Shown here in pieces: positions 1 to 6,949 of a stretch of DNA of 14,102 bases. The first letter of the stretch is position 1. Every line of letters starts with the position of its first letter. The position numbers were made by a program, and so were the translations under genes. The notes below the pieces were generated by a model. That model ran no database searches. It worked only from the letters and a program-made list of their open reading frames with translations, and was not told where the DNA came from. The stretch comes from Oscillospiraceae bacterium (GTDB lineage: Bacteria; Bacillota; Clostridia; Oscillospirales; Oscillospiraceae). The stretch lies in assembly GCA_017458025.1 (NCBI GenBank), contig JAFTGG010000179.1, forward strand, positions 1 through 14,102. Reading direction: 5' to 3'.

Positions 1-1
1 C

Positions 2-1810
2 CTCCCGACCGAAAGCAAGGCGGTGGATACGTTCTACATCTACCCGACGGTTTTCGGCAACACCGTGAACGGCCCCGCGGACATGTTCCCCATCGACGAC
101 GCGAACATGCGCGCCGGCGCGCAGCGGTACTATCAGGAGCAGGCGACGGTGTTCGAGGCGTCGACGAACGTCTACGCGCCCTACTACCGCCAGACGCTGC
201 TGGACACGTTCGGCAAGCAGCCGCTGGACAAGGTCGAGGCGTTCCAGTCGCAGGAGCAGCGCACCGACCTGTACGCGGCGCTCGACTATTATTTTGACCA
301 CTACAACAACGGCAAGCCGTTTATCATCGCCGGACACTCCCAGGGCGCCATCATGACGCGCATCATCTTAAAGGACTACATGCAGGCGCACCCCGACCGC
401 TACGCGCGCATGATCGCGGCCTACGCCATCGGCTACTCCGTCACCAAGAGCGACCTTGAGCAGTATCCGCACCTCAAATTCGCCGAGGGCGCGGACGATA
501 CGGGCGTCATCGTCTCATGGAACACCGAGGGGCCGGACAACGGCGAGAGCCCGCTTGTGCTTGAAGGCGCGATCGCCATCAACCCCATCAATTGGAAGCG
601 GGACGGCACCTACGCCGCCGCGTCGGAGAACCTCGGCTCCCGCCTGCGGGGCGGCGACGGCGCGTTCACGGTCACGACGCCCGGCGCCGCGGACGCGAGG
701 GTCGATACGGCGCGCGGCACAGTCATCTGCACCAACACCGACACCCCGTACCTGACCGCGAACGGCGCGCCGATCTTCGGCGGCAAGAGCTTCCATACGC
801 TCGACTACGACTTCTACTACGAGAACATCCGCGAGAACGTGCAGACGCGCGTCGCCGCGTGGTTCCTGAAAAACGGCGGCTATCAGGTCGAGAACCTCGT
901 CGGCACGGCGACGGATTATGCCAGGCCGGAGAATTGGATCGCGCAGCCGGAGGCGGTGAAGGCGGTGGATACCTTCTACATCTATCCCACCGCCTATATG
1001 CCCGCCGAGGCGGACGCGCCGGTCATCTGCGACATCGACAACGCCGGCATGCGCGCCCTGGCGCAGAACAACTTCAACAACAACCGTGGCGCGTACGAGG
1101 GCTCCACCAACGTCTTCGCGCCCTACTACCGCCAGACGAGCGTCGCCGCGTTGCAGGACTACGGCGCGGAGGGCGCGGCGGAAATTTTGAGCCGCGAGCC
1201 GCGCACCGACATCTACGCGGCGCTGGACTACTACTTTGAGCACCTCAACGGCGGCCGTCCGTTTATCCTCGCGGGCCATTCGCAGGGCAGCATGCTCATG
1301 CGCATCATCCTCAAGGACTACCTGCCCGCGCATCCGGAGTATTATGAGCGCATGATCGCGGCCTACGCCATCGGCTACTCGATCACGCGGGACGATCTCG
1401 ACCAGCATCCGTGGCTCCGCTTCGCCGAGCGCGCGGATGACACGGGCGTCGTCGTTTCGTGGAACACGGAGGGCCCCGGCAACGGCGAGAGCAAGCTGGT
1501 GCTGCCCGGCGCGATCTCCATCAATCCCATCAATTGGAAGCGCGACGACACCTACGCCGCCGCCTCTGAAAACCTCGGCTCGCGGGTGGACGGCGAGATC
1601 GTGACGCCCGGCGTCGCGGACGCGCAGGTCGATCTGGAGCGCGGCGTGGTCGTCTGCACGGCGGACCTGCCCTACATCGACACCAGCGCGATCGCCTCTG
1701 CGCCCGTATTCGGCGAAAAGAGCTTCCACGGCAACGACTACACGTTCTACTACGCAAATATCCAAAAGAACGTCGCGGACCGCGTTGCGGCGTGGAACGC
1801 GGCGCATTGA
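2..1810 (+). CDS. Tandem DUF3089 alpha/beta-hydrolase-like protein (5' truncated)
   Basis: The reading frame is already open at base 2, and the GTG at 23 is an internal Val: the residues before it (ending KAVDTFYIYP) match the start of the second repeat at 965, so the true N-terminus, probably with an export signal, lies outside the window. The protein is two copies of one ~314-residue unit. Each has the DTFYIYPT start, an APYYRQT block, the nucleophile elbow GHSQG (Ser codons at 338 and 1280), a DDTGV.VSWNTEGP block, and a KSFH..DY.FYY block whose His could complete a hydrolase triad. This matches DUF3089, an alpha/beta-hydrolase-fold family of mostly unknown substrate. Both copies keep all visible motifs, so both may be active. 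It ends at TGA 1808-1810, before a terminator. An esterase or lipase-like role is inference. Confidence 0.85.
   Translation, partial: LPTESKAVDTFYIYPTVFGNTVNGPADMFPIDDANMRAGAQRYYQEQATVFEASTNVYAPYYRQTLLDTFGKQPLDKVEAFQSQEQRTDLYAALDYYFDHYNNGKPFIIAGHSQGAIMTRIILKDYMQAHPDRYARMIAAYAIGYSVTKSDLEQYPHLKFAEGADDTGVIVSWNTEGPDNGESPLVLEGAIAINPINWKRDGTYAAASENLGSRLRGGDGAFTVTTPGAADARVDTARGTVICTNTDTPYLTANGAPIFGGKSFHTLDYDFYYENIRENVQTRVAAWFLKNGGYQVENLVGTATDYARPENWIAQPEAVKAVDTFYIYPTAYMPAEADAPVICDIDNAGMRALAQNNFNNNRGAYEGSTNVFAPYYRQTSVAALQDYGAEGAAEILSREPRTDIYAALDYYFEHLNGGRPFILAGHSQGSMLMRIILKDYLPAHPEYYERMIAAYAIGYSITRDDLDQHPWLRFAERADDTGVVVSWNTEGPGNGESKLVLPGAISINPINWKRDDTYAAASENLGSRVDGEIVTPGVADAQVDLERGVVVCTADLPYIDTSAIASAPVFGEKSFHGNDYTFYYANIQKNVADRVAAWNAAH
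23..1807 (+). repeat. Internal tandem duplication of a DUF3089 domain, period 942 nt
   Basis: The codons for AVDTFYIYP at 20 and 962, and the GHSQG serine codons at 338 and 1280, are both offset by exactly 942 nt (314 codons). The first halves of the two units therefore align without net gaps. The C-terminal part of unit 2 lacks a short Gly/Arg-rich insertion found in unit 1 (around 645-670). The units are clearly homologous in protein but diverged at the DNA level, so this is an old intragenic duplication rather than an assembly duplicate. Confidence 0.85.
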
Positions 1811-1827
1811 GAATCAACAAAATAAAA

Positions 1828-1853
1828 AGCGCGCCGCACGGCGCGCTTTTTTT
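1828..1853. terminator. Bidirectional rho-independent terminator
   Basis: A perfect inverted repeat has arms AGCGCGCCG (1828-1836) and CGGCGCGCT (1839-1847), effectively a 4-nt loop after fraying. It is flanked by an A-run on the left and a run of seven T on the right. It lies between the convergent DUF3089 gene (stop 1810) and the LytTR gene (stop 1863), so it can end transcription from both sides. Confidence 0.9.
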
Positions 1854-1862
1854 ATTATGCTG

Positions 1863-2645
1863 TCAAACGAACGCGTTCAACGCGCGTTTGAACGCGGTGT
1901 ACGACTTCTCCGGCACCGGCAGCTCCGCGCCGCCCATCAGCGTCACGGCGAAACGGCGCAGGCTCGTGACATGAATCGGATTGACAAAATGGCTGGCGTG
2001 ACAGCGCAGGAACAGCGACGGATACGCCGCCGCGATATCCCGCACCGACATCGTGACCTCCGCCTCCGAGCCGTCCGTCAGGTGCAGCAGGCACCGCTGC
2101 CCGTTGCCGCAGGAGTCGCCCCACAAGATCGAGTTGGAATACAGATAATACTCCGTGCTCCCCATGCCGCGGAAACGCAGGCGCTCGCCGAGATACGGGG
2201 TGGTGGGAAGGTCGGACAGCACCTGTTCAAAGTGAACGAAATAAATGGAGTCCTCCGCGCTTTTCCGATGCGGGTTCGTAATATCACAGCACAGAATGCG
2301 AGGGACTTTTTTCCGCTCGCACCACGTCAGCGCGACCCGCTGATTGACAGGCAGGTCGTTCCCGCTGGGGTAATGCGTGACGACGGAGAACGTCAAGACC
2401 ACGACGCAGAGGGACGAGCCCGACGAGACCGTCTTGGTCTTGAGATTGCCCATCGTGAACGTGAGCGAATTGTCCTCCCCCGCCCACGCCGCGAGCATCG
2501 TCTCCCTGCCCTGCAAAAACTGCCCCTCGGCGGGACCGTACCAGAGCACATCGTCGTCCAAATGCGCCAAAAACGGCGCGACGTCGTTATCATAATAGCG
2601 CAGGATCAGTTCCGCCGACAGGGCGGCAATCTCCTGTTTGTTCAT
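1863..2645 (-). CDS. LytTR-family transcriptional regulator with N-terminal NTF2/SnoaL-like domain
   Basis: This 260-aa protein starts at ATG 2645-2643. The start is chosen because a G-rich stretch (GGGGGG) sits ~7 nt upstream and the MNKQEIAAL start fits the domain; an in-frame upstream start at 2672 has no such site. Residues ~1-125 look like a small NTF2/SnoaL-type cone fold (a hydrophobic pocket domain: LILRYYD, DDVLWYGPAEGQ, beta-rich centre). Residues ~160-258 are a LytTR DNA-binding domain (LFLRCHASHFVNPIHV, then a basic beta strand and PVPEKSYTAFKRAL). There is no receiver domain or phospho-acceptor, so this would be a one-component regulator in which the NTF2-like pocket may bind a ligand. 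It diverges from the zinc-ribbon gene, a possible target. The LytTR call is firm; ligand sensing is inference. Confidence 0.85.
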   Translation of the reverse strand: MNKQEIAALSAELILRYYDNDVAPFLAHLDDDVLWYGPAEGQFLQGRETMLAAWAGEDNSLTFTMGNLKTKTVSSGSSLCVVVLTFSVVTHYPSGNDLPVNQRVALTWCERKKVPRILCCDITNPHRKSAEDSIYFVHFEQVLSDLPTTPYLGERLRFRGMGSTEYYLYSNSILWGDSCGNGQRCLLHLTDGSEAEVTMSVRDIAAAYPSLFLRCHASHFVNPIHVTSLRRFAVTLMGGAELPVPEKSYTAFKRALNAFV

Positions 2646-2670
2646 TCCATACCCCCCAATTGGCAAAAGC

Positions 2671-2700
2671 AAGTCATTTTCACTCGCTCAGAGGTGACTT
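2671..2700. promoter_or_regulatory. Inverted repeat in the divergent spacer, possible regulator site
   Basis: AAGTCA (2671-2676) and TGACTT (2695-2700) form an inverted repeat with an 18-nt spacer, between the LytTR gene start and the rightward promoter. Its position fits an operator of the adjacent LytTR regulator. However, LytTR sites are usually imperfect direct repeats, so the assignment is weak. Confidence 0.25.
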
Positions 2701-2711
2701 TCGCTTTTCTG

Positions 2712-2740
2712 TTGACCGCGAAACAACTCGAATTTATAAT
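2712..2740 (+). promoter_or_regulatory. Sigma-A promoter for the zinc-ribbon gene
   Basis: The -35 box TTGACC (2712-2717), a 17-nt spacer and a perfect -10 box TATAAT (2735-2740) form a near-consensus promoter. Transcription would begin near 2747, giving a leader of ~73 nt before the ATG at 2820. Confidence 0.8.
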
Positions 2741-2751
2741 GAGACATCATG

Positions 2752-2795
2752 ATCGAAAGGTTCCCTTTCGATGCGTTTTCCTACGCAAAACGCAT
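2752..2795 (+). promoter_or_regulatory. Two adjoining perfect hairpins in the 5' leader of the zinc-ribbon gene
   Basis: Hairpin 1 has arms ATCGAAAGG (2752-2760) and CCTTTCGAT (2764-2772) with a TTC loop. Hairpin 2 has arms ATGCGTTTT (2771-2779) and AAAACGCAT (2787-2795) with a 7-nt loop. The two share bases 2771-2772, so full formation of one costs the other two base pairs. They fill most of the predicted leader, ending 10 nt before the Shine-Dalgarno site. No T-run follows, so they look like a leader or RNA-stability structure rather than a terminator. Confidence 0.6.
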
Positions 2796-2819
2796 GTTTA
2801 AATACGGAGGTGCCGGAGC

Positions 2820-3011
2820 ATGAACCAATACGCGCGCCAAATCATCCGCTGCCGCTACTGCGGCGAGGCGCTCCTGTCGGATCGCATCACCTGTCCAAAC
2901 TGCGGCAAGCGGCGCCAGCTCCCTTTCTACCGGCAGGGGGAGTTTTGGGGCCTGCTCGTCGCGCTCGCAGCGACGGGGATTGCGGTCGCTTCGGTAATCC
3001 TGAGCCTGTAA
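2820..3011 (+). CDS. Small zinc-ribbon, single-pass membrane protein
   Basis: This 63-aa protein begins at ATG 2820, 9 nt after a clear GGAGG (2806-2810). The N-terminus holds a four-cysteine zinc ribbon, C11-x2-C14 (CRYC) and C25-x2-C28 (CPNC). A short basic linker (KRRQ) follows, then one hydrophobic helix at about residues 43-62 (LLVALAATGIAVASVIL) running to the end. The likely topology is a cytoplasmic zinc ribbon tethered to the membrane. It has its own strong promoter and a structured leader, and diverges from the LytTR regulator. The family is not recognised beyond zinc ribbon plus membrane segment; function is unknown. Confidence 0.8.
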   Translation: MNQYARQIIRCRYCGEALLSDRITCPNCGKRRQLPFYRQGEFWGLLVALAATGIAVASVILSL

Positions 3012-3197
3012 GCCGCGCCATCATGCCGGATATGGAAAAAATATGCGGTCCTGATCCCCGTCGGATTTCTCCTATTCGCGGCGTACGCGTTCCGCGGGGC
3101 GGAGCGCCGGCATAAAGCCCAGACACACCGCGCGCTTGCTTCGTTCCCTATTCCGCCAACCGCAGCGCGATCCCGACAGCCGCCGAGCCGAGGATGA
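3012..3197 (+). pseudogene. Startless hydrophobic small reading frame after the zinc-ribbon gene (possible frameshifted gene)
   Basis: In the same frame as the zinc-ribbon gene and directly after its TAA, the sequence stays open to TGA 3195-3197. It reads KKYAVLIPVGFLLFAAYAF from 3036, flanked by basic residues (WKK before, RGAERRHK after), like a single membrane helix. Third codon positions in this stretch are mostly G or C, as in the real genes here. There is no start codon in frame. An ATG at 3032 lies just upstream in another frame, separated by a run of six A (3036-3041); one A fewer would join that ATG to the hydrophobic frame. It could be a frameshifted small gene, a sequencing slip, or coincidence. 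Confidence 0.3.
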
Positions 3198-3732
3198 ACA
3201 CGATGGGGTGCAGCTTTTTCGTCCGCTTCACCGCGTTCGTCAGCGCGAGCAGCGCCGCCGCGAGCACGGGCAGCCGCCAATCGAGCGACGAGAGCGTCCC
3301 GGCCGGCAAAAACGCCGCCTTGACCACCAGCACGCCGGCGGCGAGGATCATCGCGGTAGACGCGGGCCGCAGGCCGTAAAACGCGCCGTTTACATACTTG
3401 CTGTCACGGAACCTCTGCAAAAACGCGGAGACAATTAAAATAACAATAATACTCGGCGTTATCAATCCGACGGTCGCCACTACCGCGCCGAGGACCCCGC
3501 CCGCGGCGCCTCCGGCGCGGCCGCCGGTCAGAAAGCCGACGTAGGTCGCCATGTTGACGCCGATGGGTCCGGGCGTCGACTCCGACACCGCCACCATGTC
3601 GGCAAGCTGCGCGTGGGTGAACCAGAGCGTGCGGTCCGAGATATCATAGAGGAACGGCAGCGTCGCCATGCCGCCGCCGACGGCGAACAGGCCGGTCTTA
3701 AAAAACTCCCAAAAGAGGCGCAGGTAGATCAT
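3148..3732 (-). CDS. Chromate transporter family protein, second half-size subunit
   Basis: The 194-aa protein starts at ATG 3732-3730. This start overlaps the TGA of the upstream gene (ATGA, 3729-3732) and follows AGGAGG; longer in-frame starts would run into the neighbour. It is very hydrophobic. The family signature is visible: FKTGLFAVGGGMATLP near the N-terminus, then VSESTPGPIGVNMATYVGF, then several membrane helices. It is a one-domain (short) CHR protein, and such proteins usually occur as adjacent pairs that are thought to make one antiporter-like unit. The companion is the gene directly upstream. Known members export chromate, but in anaerobes the natural substrate is often uncertain. 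Confidence 0.88.
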   Translation of the reverse strand: MIYLRLFWEFFKTGLFAVGGGMATLPFLYDISDRTLWFTHAQLADMVAVSESTPGPIGVNMATYVGFLTGGRAGGAAGGVLGAVVATVGLITPSIIVILIVSAFLQRFRDSKYVNGAFYGLRPASTAMILAAGVLVVKAAFLPAGTLSSLDWRLPVLAAALLALTNAVKRTKKLHPIVFILGSAAVGIALRLAE

Positions 3733-4283
3733 TCCGCCGCGCCTCCTTTTTTCTGCAGCGCCCGCAGCACGACGCCGCAGACGCCCGCGAACAGAACGAA
3801 TACCACCGGCGAAAGGCCGGTCAGGATCGCGCCCGCGGCGACGAGCAGGAAGATGCCCGCCGTCGGCTTGTCGACGACGGATTTTTTGCCGAGCTTCCAC
3901 ACAGCGTTAAAAATCAGCACGCACACGCAGACGCGGATACCGGCAAACGCGTTCTTCACCCACGTCAGCTCCGAAAACTGCGTGATAACGCCCGCGAGCA
4001 GCGAGATGATGACGATGGACGGGAACACGACGCCGAGCGTCGCGACGACGCCGCCCGCTACGCCGTCCTTTTTGCGCCCGATGAACGTCGCGGTGTTGAC
4101 GGCGATGACGCCGGGGGTGCACTGCCCGATGGCGAAGTAGTCGGCAAGCTCCTCCTCCGTCGCCCAGCCCTTATTCTCGACGACCTCGCGCTGCAAAATG
4201 GGCAGCATGGCGTAGCCGCCGCCGAAGGTCATCACGCCGACCTTGGCAAAGGTCAGAAACAATTCTATCAGGTTTTTCAGCAT
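3729..4283 (-). CDS. Chromate transporter family protein, first half-size subunit
   Basis: The 184-aa protein starts at ATG 4283-4281, 3 nt after the birA stop; its GGAG ribosome binding site lies in the last birA codon and stop. The N-terminal family block reads FAKVGVMTFGGGYAMLPILQ, followed by FAIGQCTPGVIAVNTATFIG and about four to five further hydrophobic segments. Together with the downstream half it forms a split CHR transporter, presumably with opposite membrane topology. Translation of the two halves is probably coupled through the 4-nt overlap. Cotranscription with birA is likely from the spacing, but no functional link is evident. Confidence 0.88.
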   Translation of the reverse strand: MLKNLIELFLTFAKVGVMTFGGGYAMLPILQREVVENKGWATEEELADYFAIGQCTPGVIAVNTATFIGRKKDGVAGGVVATLGVVFPSIVIISLLAGVITQFSELTWVKNAFAGIRVCVCVLIFNAVWKLGKKSVVDKPTAGIFLLVAAGAILTGLSPVVFVLFAGVCGVVLRALQKKGGAAE

Positions 4284-4286
4284 TTC

Positions 4287-5288
4287 TCACTCCACATAGC
4301 CATAGAGGCCGCGCACGGACACCTCGCCGGTACGGATGGTATCCGTCGCGCCGTTCTGGCGCAGCACCTGCAGGCCGAGGTCGTCATCCACGCCGGTAGC
4401 GAGCACCTTTTCGTGCACGTCCTCCCACAGCAGCTGCACCTCCTGCCCGATGGTCAGGCAGTCGCGGCGGTATATGTCGAGATACGGCTGCAGCTTGTGG
4501 CGCAGCAGCGCCTGATAGAGCGCGTCCAGCTCCTCGATCATCGCCGCCGCCAGCGCCGCGCGGGAGACCTCCCTGCCCGTTTCGAGGTTGAGCGAGGTCG
4601 CAATATTCTCCAGCTCGCCCGCGAAGTCCTCGCGCGTGTGCGCGACGTTGACGCCGATGCCGATGATAACGTATTGCAGCGCGCCGCTCTCGCCCTCCAT
4701 GCTCAGCTCCGTCAAAATCCCGCAGAGCTTTTTCCCGCCGAGCACGAGGTCGTTCGCCCACTTGATCTTCGGACGCACGAGCGCCACGCGCTCGACGGCG
4801 TTGCACATGGCGACGGCGACAAAGCCCGTGATGGGCAGCAGGCGGTTCGGCTCCACCGGCGGGCGCAGCAGCGCGGAGAGGTAGACGCCCTTGCCCGCGG
4901 GACTCTGGAAGCTCCTGCCGCGGCGGCCCTTGCCGCCGGTCTGCTCGTCCGCGACGGCGACGGTGCCATCCACCACGCCCTGCGATGCGACGCGCTTTAA
5001 GTACGCGTTGGTCGAATCAATGCTCTCAAAGCAGCAGAGCTTGCGCCCGACGAGCTTCGTTTCGCCGAGCTTCGCGCGGATCTCCGTCTCGGTCAGGCGG
5101 TCCGGCGCGTCCATCAGGCGGTAGCCTTGGCTCTTGCGCGATTCGATCTCGTACCCGTCGCGCTGCAGCGCCTTGACCGCCTTCCACACCGCCGCCCGCG
5201 TGATGCCCAGCCGCTCGCTGATGCCCTCGCCGGAAACGAATTTCCCGCTGCTCTCCTGCAGCAGCTTCAGTACCGTGTCCTTGCTCAT
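4287..5288 (-). CDS. birA: Biotin--[acetyl-CoA-carboxylase] ligase / biotin operon repressor
   Basis: This 333-aa protein starts at ATG 5288, 8 nt after GGAGG; an ATG 54 nt further upstream lacks a ribosome binding site. Residues ~4-60 form a winged helix-turn-helix (ERLGITRAAVWKAVKALQRDGYEI), so it is the bifunctional type. The ligase domain shows FESIDSTN (87-94), the nucleotide/biotin loop GGKGRRGR (118-125), KWAND (176-180, Ala where Pro is common in KWPND) and IGIGVNV (209-215). A C-terminal SH3-like domain follows (~278-333). It activates biotin to biotinyl-AMP, attaches it to carrier proteins such as acetyl-CoA carboxylase subunits, and represses biotin genes when liganded. No biotin synthesis or transport gene is in the window. 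Confidence 0.97.
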   Translation of the reverse strand: MSKDTVLKLLQESSGKFVSGEGISERLGITRAAVWKAVKALQRDGYEIESRKSQGYRLMDAPDRLTETEIRAKLGETKLVGRKLCCFESIDSTNAYLKRVASQGVVDGTVAVADEQTGGKGRRGRSFQSPAGKGVYLSALLRPPVEPNRLLPITGFVAVAMCNAVERVALVRPKIKWANDLVLGGKKLCGILTELSMEGESGALQYVIIGIGVNVAHTREDFAGELENIATSLNLETGREVSRAALAAAMIEELDALYQALLRHKLQPYLDIYRRDCLTIGQEVQLLWEDVHEKVLATGVDDDLGLQVLRQNGATDTIRTGEVSVRGLYGYVE

Positions 5289-5304
5289 ACGCGTTCCCTC
5301 CGAT

Positions 5305-5333
5305 TGTAACCAAATGTAACCAAAACTGTTACC
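5305..5333 (-). promoter_or_regulatory. GTAAC/GTTAC repeat cluster in the birA leader, candidate autoregulatory operator
   Basis: Read on the gene's strand, GTAAC is followed by two copies of GGTTACA at 10-nt spacing. On the plus strand these are TGTAAC at 5305 and 5315 and GTTAC at 5328. The outer GTAAC and GTTACA(A) halves form an inverted pair with a 17-nt gap, loosely like Firmicute BirA operators (halves of type TTGTTAAC / GTTAACAA about 15 nt apart). The cluster sits between the predicted transcription start and the birA ribosome binding site. BirA autoregulation is inference. Confidence 0.35.
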
Positions 5334-5368
5334 GTTTTGCAATTGAACCCGTTTGCTCCTTATGGTAA

Positions 5369-5397
5369 AGTATACTACAAGATTCCCTTATTGTAAA
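5369..5397 (-). promoter_or_regulatory. Sigma-A promoter for birA and the chromate transporter genes
   Basis: On the minus strand, TTTACA (plus 5392-5397), a 17-nt spacer and TATACT (plus 5369-5374) form a good sigma-A promoter. The start site would fall near 5362, leaving a leader of about 74 nt. Confidence 0.7.
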
Positions 5398-5415
5398 CCT
5401 TAGATAATTTTTCCG

Positions 5416-5442
5416 TTGACGAGCGTCGAATTTTTTTATAAT
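5416..5442 (+). promoter_or_regulatory. Candidate promoter 1 for the MBOAT/SGNH operon
   Basis: TTGACG (5416-5421), a short 15-nt spacer that includes a T-run, and TATAAT (5437-5442). Both boxes are close to consensus, but the spacing is below the optimal 17 nt. Confidence 0.45.
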
Positions 5443-5458
5443 TCATGTGTTTTTCCTC

Positions 5459-5487
5459 TTGCCCGGTCACAAAATATGGGGTACAAT
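5459..5487 (+). promoter_or_regulatory. Candidate promoter 2 for the MBOAT/SGNH operon
   Basis: TTGCCC (5459-5464), a 17-nt spacer and TACAAT (5482-5487). The -35 is weak but spacing is ideal, and the start would lie close to the gene. Either this or the upstream candidate, or both, may serve the operon. Confidence 0.35.
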
Positions 5488-5526
5488 ATCGGTTGGGATT
5501 CGACTATATTTGACAAGGAATGTACT

Positions 5527-6933
5527 GTGAGCTTTTCTGATCTGCGGTTCATTTTTTATGTTTTGCCGGCTTTTGTGCTGCTGCACGCCCTCGTTCCGTC
5601 CAAAGCGCGCAACGCGCTGCTGTTTCTCGGGAGCCTCGCCGTCTACGCGTGGGGCGCGGAGCTCGAAACCGGCGCAGGGCTCGAAGCGACGGGTATCCTG
5701 CTCGGCGCGACGGTCGTCAATTATCTCTTCGGGCGCTGGATGGCGAACGAGGACCGCGTCATGCGGCGCGCGTTTTTGGCGCTGGCGCTGTTTCTCGACT
5801 TCGGAACGCTGTTTTTCTTCAAATACCTTTTCGCGCTGCTGGACGCGCTCAAGCCTCTCACCGGGCATGACTATTCATTTCTCCACATCGTGATGCCGCT
5901 CGGCATCAGCTTCTATATCTTCCAGATGACCGCCTATCTCATCGACGTCTGCCGCGGCACGCTGGAACCGGAAACCAGCTTCGTCGACTTTGGCGCGTTT
6001 GTCGCCGCGTTCCCGCAGTTGACGATGGGACCGATCCTGCGCTACGGCGATCTGCGCGCCGCGCTCAAGGAGCGCAGGCCCGGGCGCGAGGACGTCGAGC
6101 AGGGCTTTCAGCTCTTCGCCATCGGCCTCGCGTTCAAGGTGCTGCTTGCCGATCAGTTCTCATACCTCTGGGTCGTGCTGGAGCGCATCGGCTTCGATTA
6201 CATCTCTACGCCGCTGGCATGGCTCGGCGCGGTCGGGTACAGCCTGCAGTTGTACTTTGATTTCCACGGCTACTCGCTGATGGCGACGGGATTGGGGCGC
6301 ATGCTGGCGCTGCCGGTGGCGCGCAACTTCGACGAACCGTATCTCTCCCGCTCGGTCAGCGGCTTTTACCGCCGCTGGCACATGACGCTCGGCGCTTGGT
6401 TCCGCGACTATCTCTACATTCCCCTCGGCGGCAGCCGGCACGGCACGGCGCGAACGATCCTGTCCCTCGCCGCCGTATGGCTGCTGACGGGCCTCTGGCA
6501 CGGGCCGACGCTCAATTACCTCATCTGGGGCGGCGTGCTGTTCGCGTTCATTGCGCTGGAACGGCTGTTTCTGCGCCGCGCGTTCGGCAAGCTGCGTGTC
6601 CTGCCGCATCTCTACCTGCTGTTTGTCATCGTGCAGACATGGGTCGTCTTCCACATTGACAATTTGGCGGACCTCGCGGCTTACTTCCGCCGCCTGTATC
6701 CGTTTTTCGGCAACGCCGCCGCAATCAACTACGGCGATTTTACCAAGTATTTTTCCTCATATTGGTGGCTGTTTGCCATCGGTATTCTGCTCTGCCTGCC
6801 GTGGCCGCGCCGCTTCTACGAGCGCTTTCGCGGCAACGCCCTGGTCTGGATCCCGCTCTTCGCCCTGTTCTGGCTGAGCGTGCATTTCCTCGCCACAGGC
6901 TCGGGCAACGCGTTTCTTTATTCAAGATTTTAA
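5527..6933 (+). CDS. MBOAT family membrane-bound O-acyltransferase
   Basis: I choose the GTG start at 5527 (468 aa): AAGGA lies 7 nt upstream, and the protein then begins with the family-typical start SFSDLRFIFYVLPAFVLLHALVP followed by RNALLFLGSLAVYAWG. A longer frame from 5416 would begin inside a promoter. The protein is polytopic. Diagnostic blocks are MPLGISFYIFQMTAYLID, SFVDFGAFVAAFPQLTMGPI, YFDFHGYSLMATGLGRML, RRWHMTLGAWFRDYLYIPLGGSR (His285) and GLWHGPTLNYLIWG with the invariant His325. This is the AlgI/DltB/PatA-like group, which moves acyl groups across the membrane onto envelope polymers. The SGNH protein 16 nt downstream is the expected partner. The acceptor polymer cannot be told from sequence. 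Confidence 0.95.
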   Translation: MSFSDLRFIFYVLPAFVLLHALVPSKARNALLFLGSLAVYAWGAELETGAGLEATGILLGATVVNYLFGRWMANEDRVMRRAFLALALFLDFGTLFFFKYLFALLDALKPLTGHDYSFLHIVMPLGISFYIFQMTAYLIDVCRGTLEPETSFVDFGAFVAAFPQLTMGPILRYGDLRAALKERRPGREDVEQGFQLFAIGLAFKVLLADQFSYLWVVLERIGFDYISTPLAWLGAVGYSLQLYFDFHGYSLMATGLGRMLALPVARNFDEPYLSRSVSGFYRRWHMTLGAWFRDYLYIPLGGSRHGTARTILSLAAVWLLTGLWHGPTLNYLIWGGVLFAFIALERLFLRRAFGKLRVLPHLYLLFVIVQTWVVFHIDNLADLAAYFRRLYPFFGNAAAINYGDFTKYFSSYWWLFAIGILLCLPWPRRFYERFRGNALVWIPLFALFWLSVHFLATGSGNAFLYSRF

Positions 6934-6949
6934 TGAACGAGGTTTTTTG

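Noticed and set aside
515..1807. 430-residue minus-strand reading frame opposite the DUF3089 gene
   Set aside because: It is Arg/Val/Ala-rich with no domain pattern and lies exactly opposite a well-supported gene. Long antisense frames are expected in GC-rich coding DNA.
1785..2801. 338-residue plus-strand frame across the terminator and opposite the LytTR gene
   Set aside because: It reads through a strong terminator and the promoter region, is Arg/Gln-rich without domain features, and is opposite a gene with a recognisable LytTR domain.
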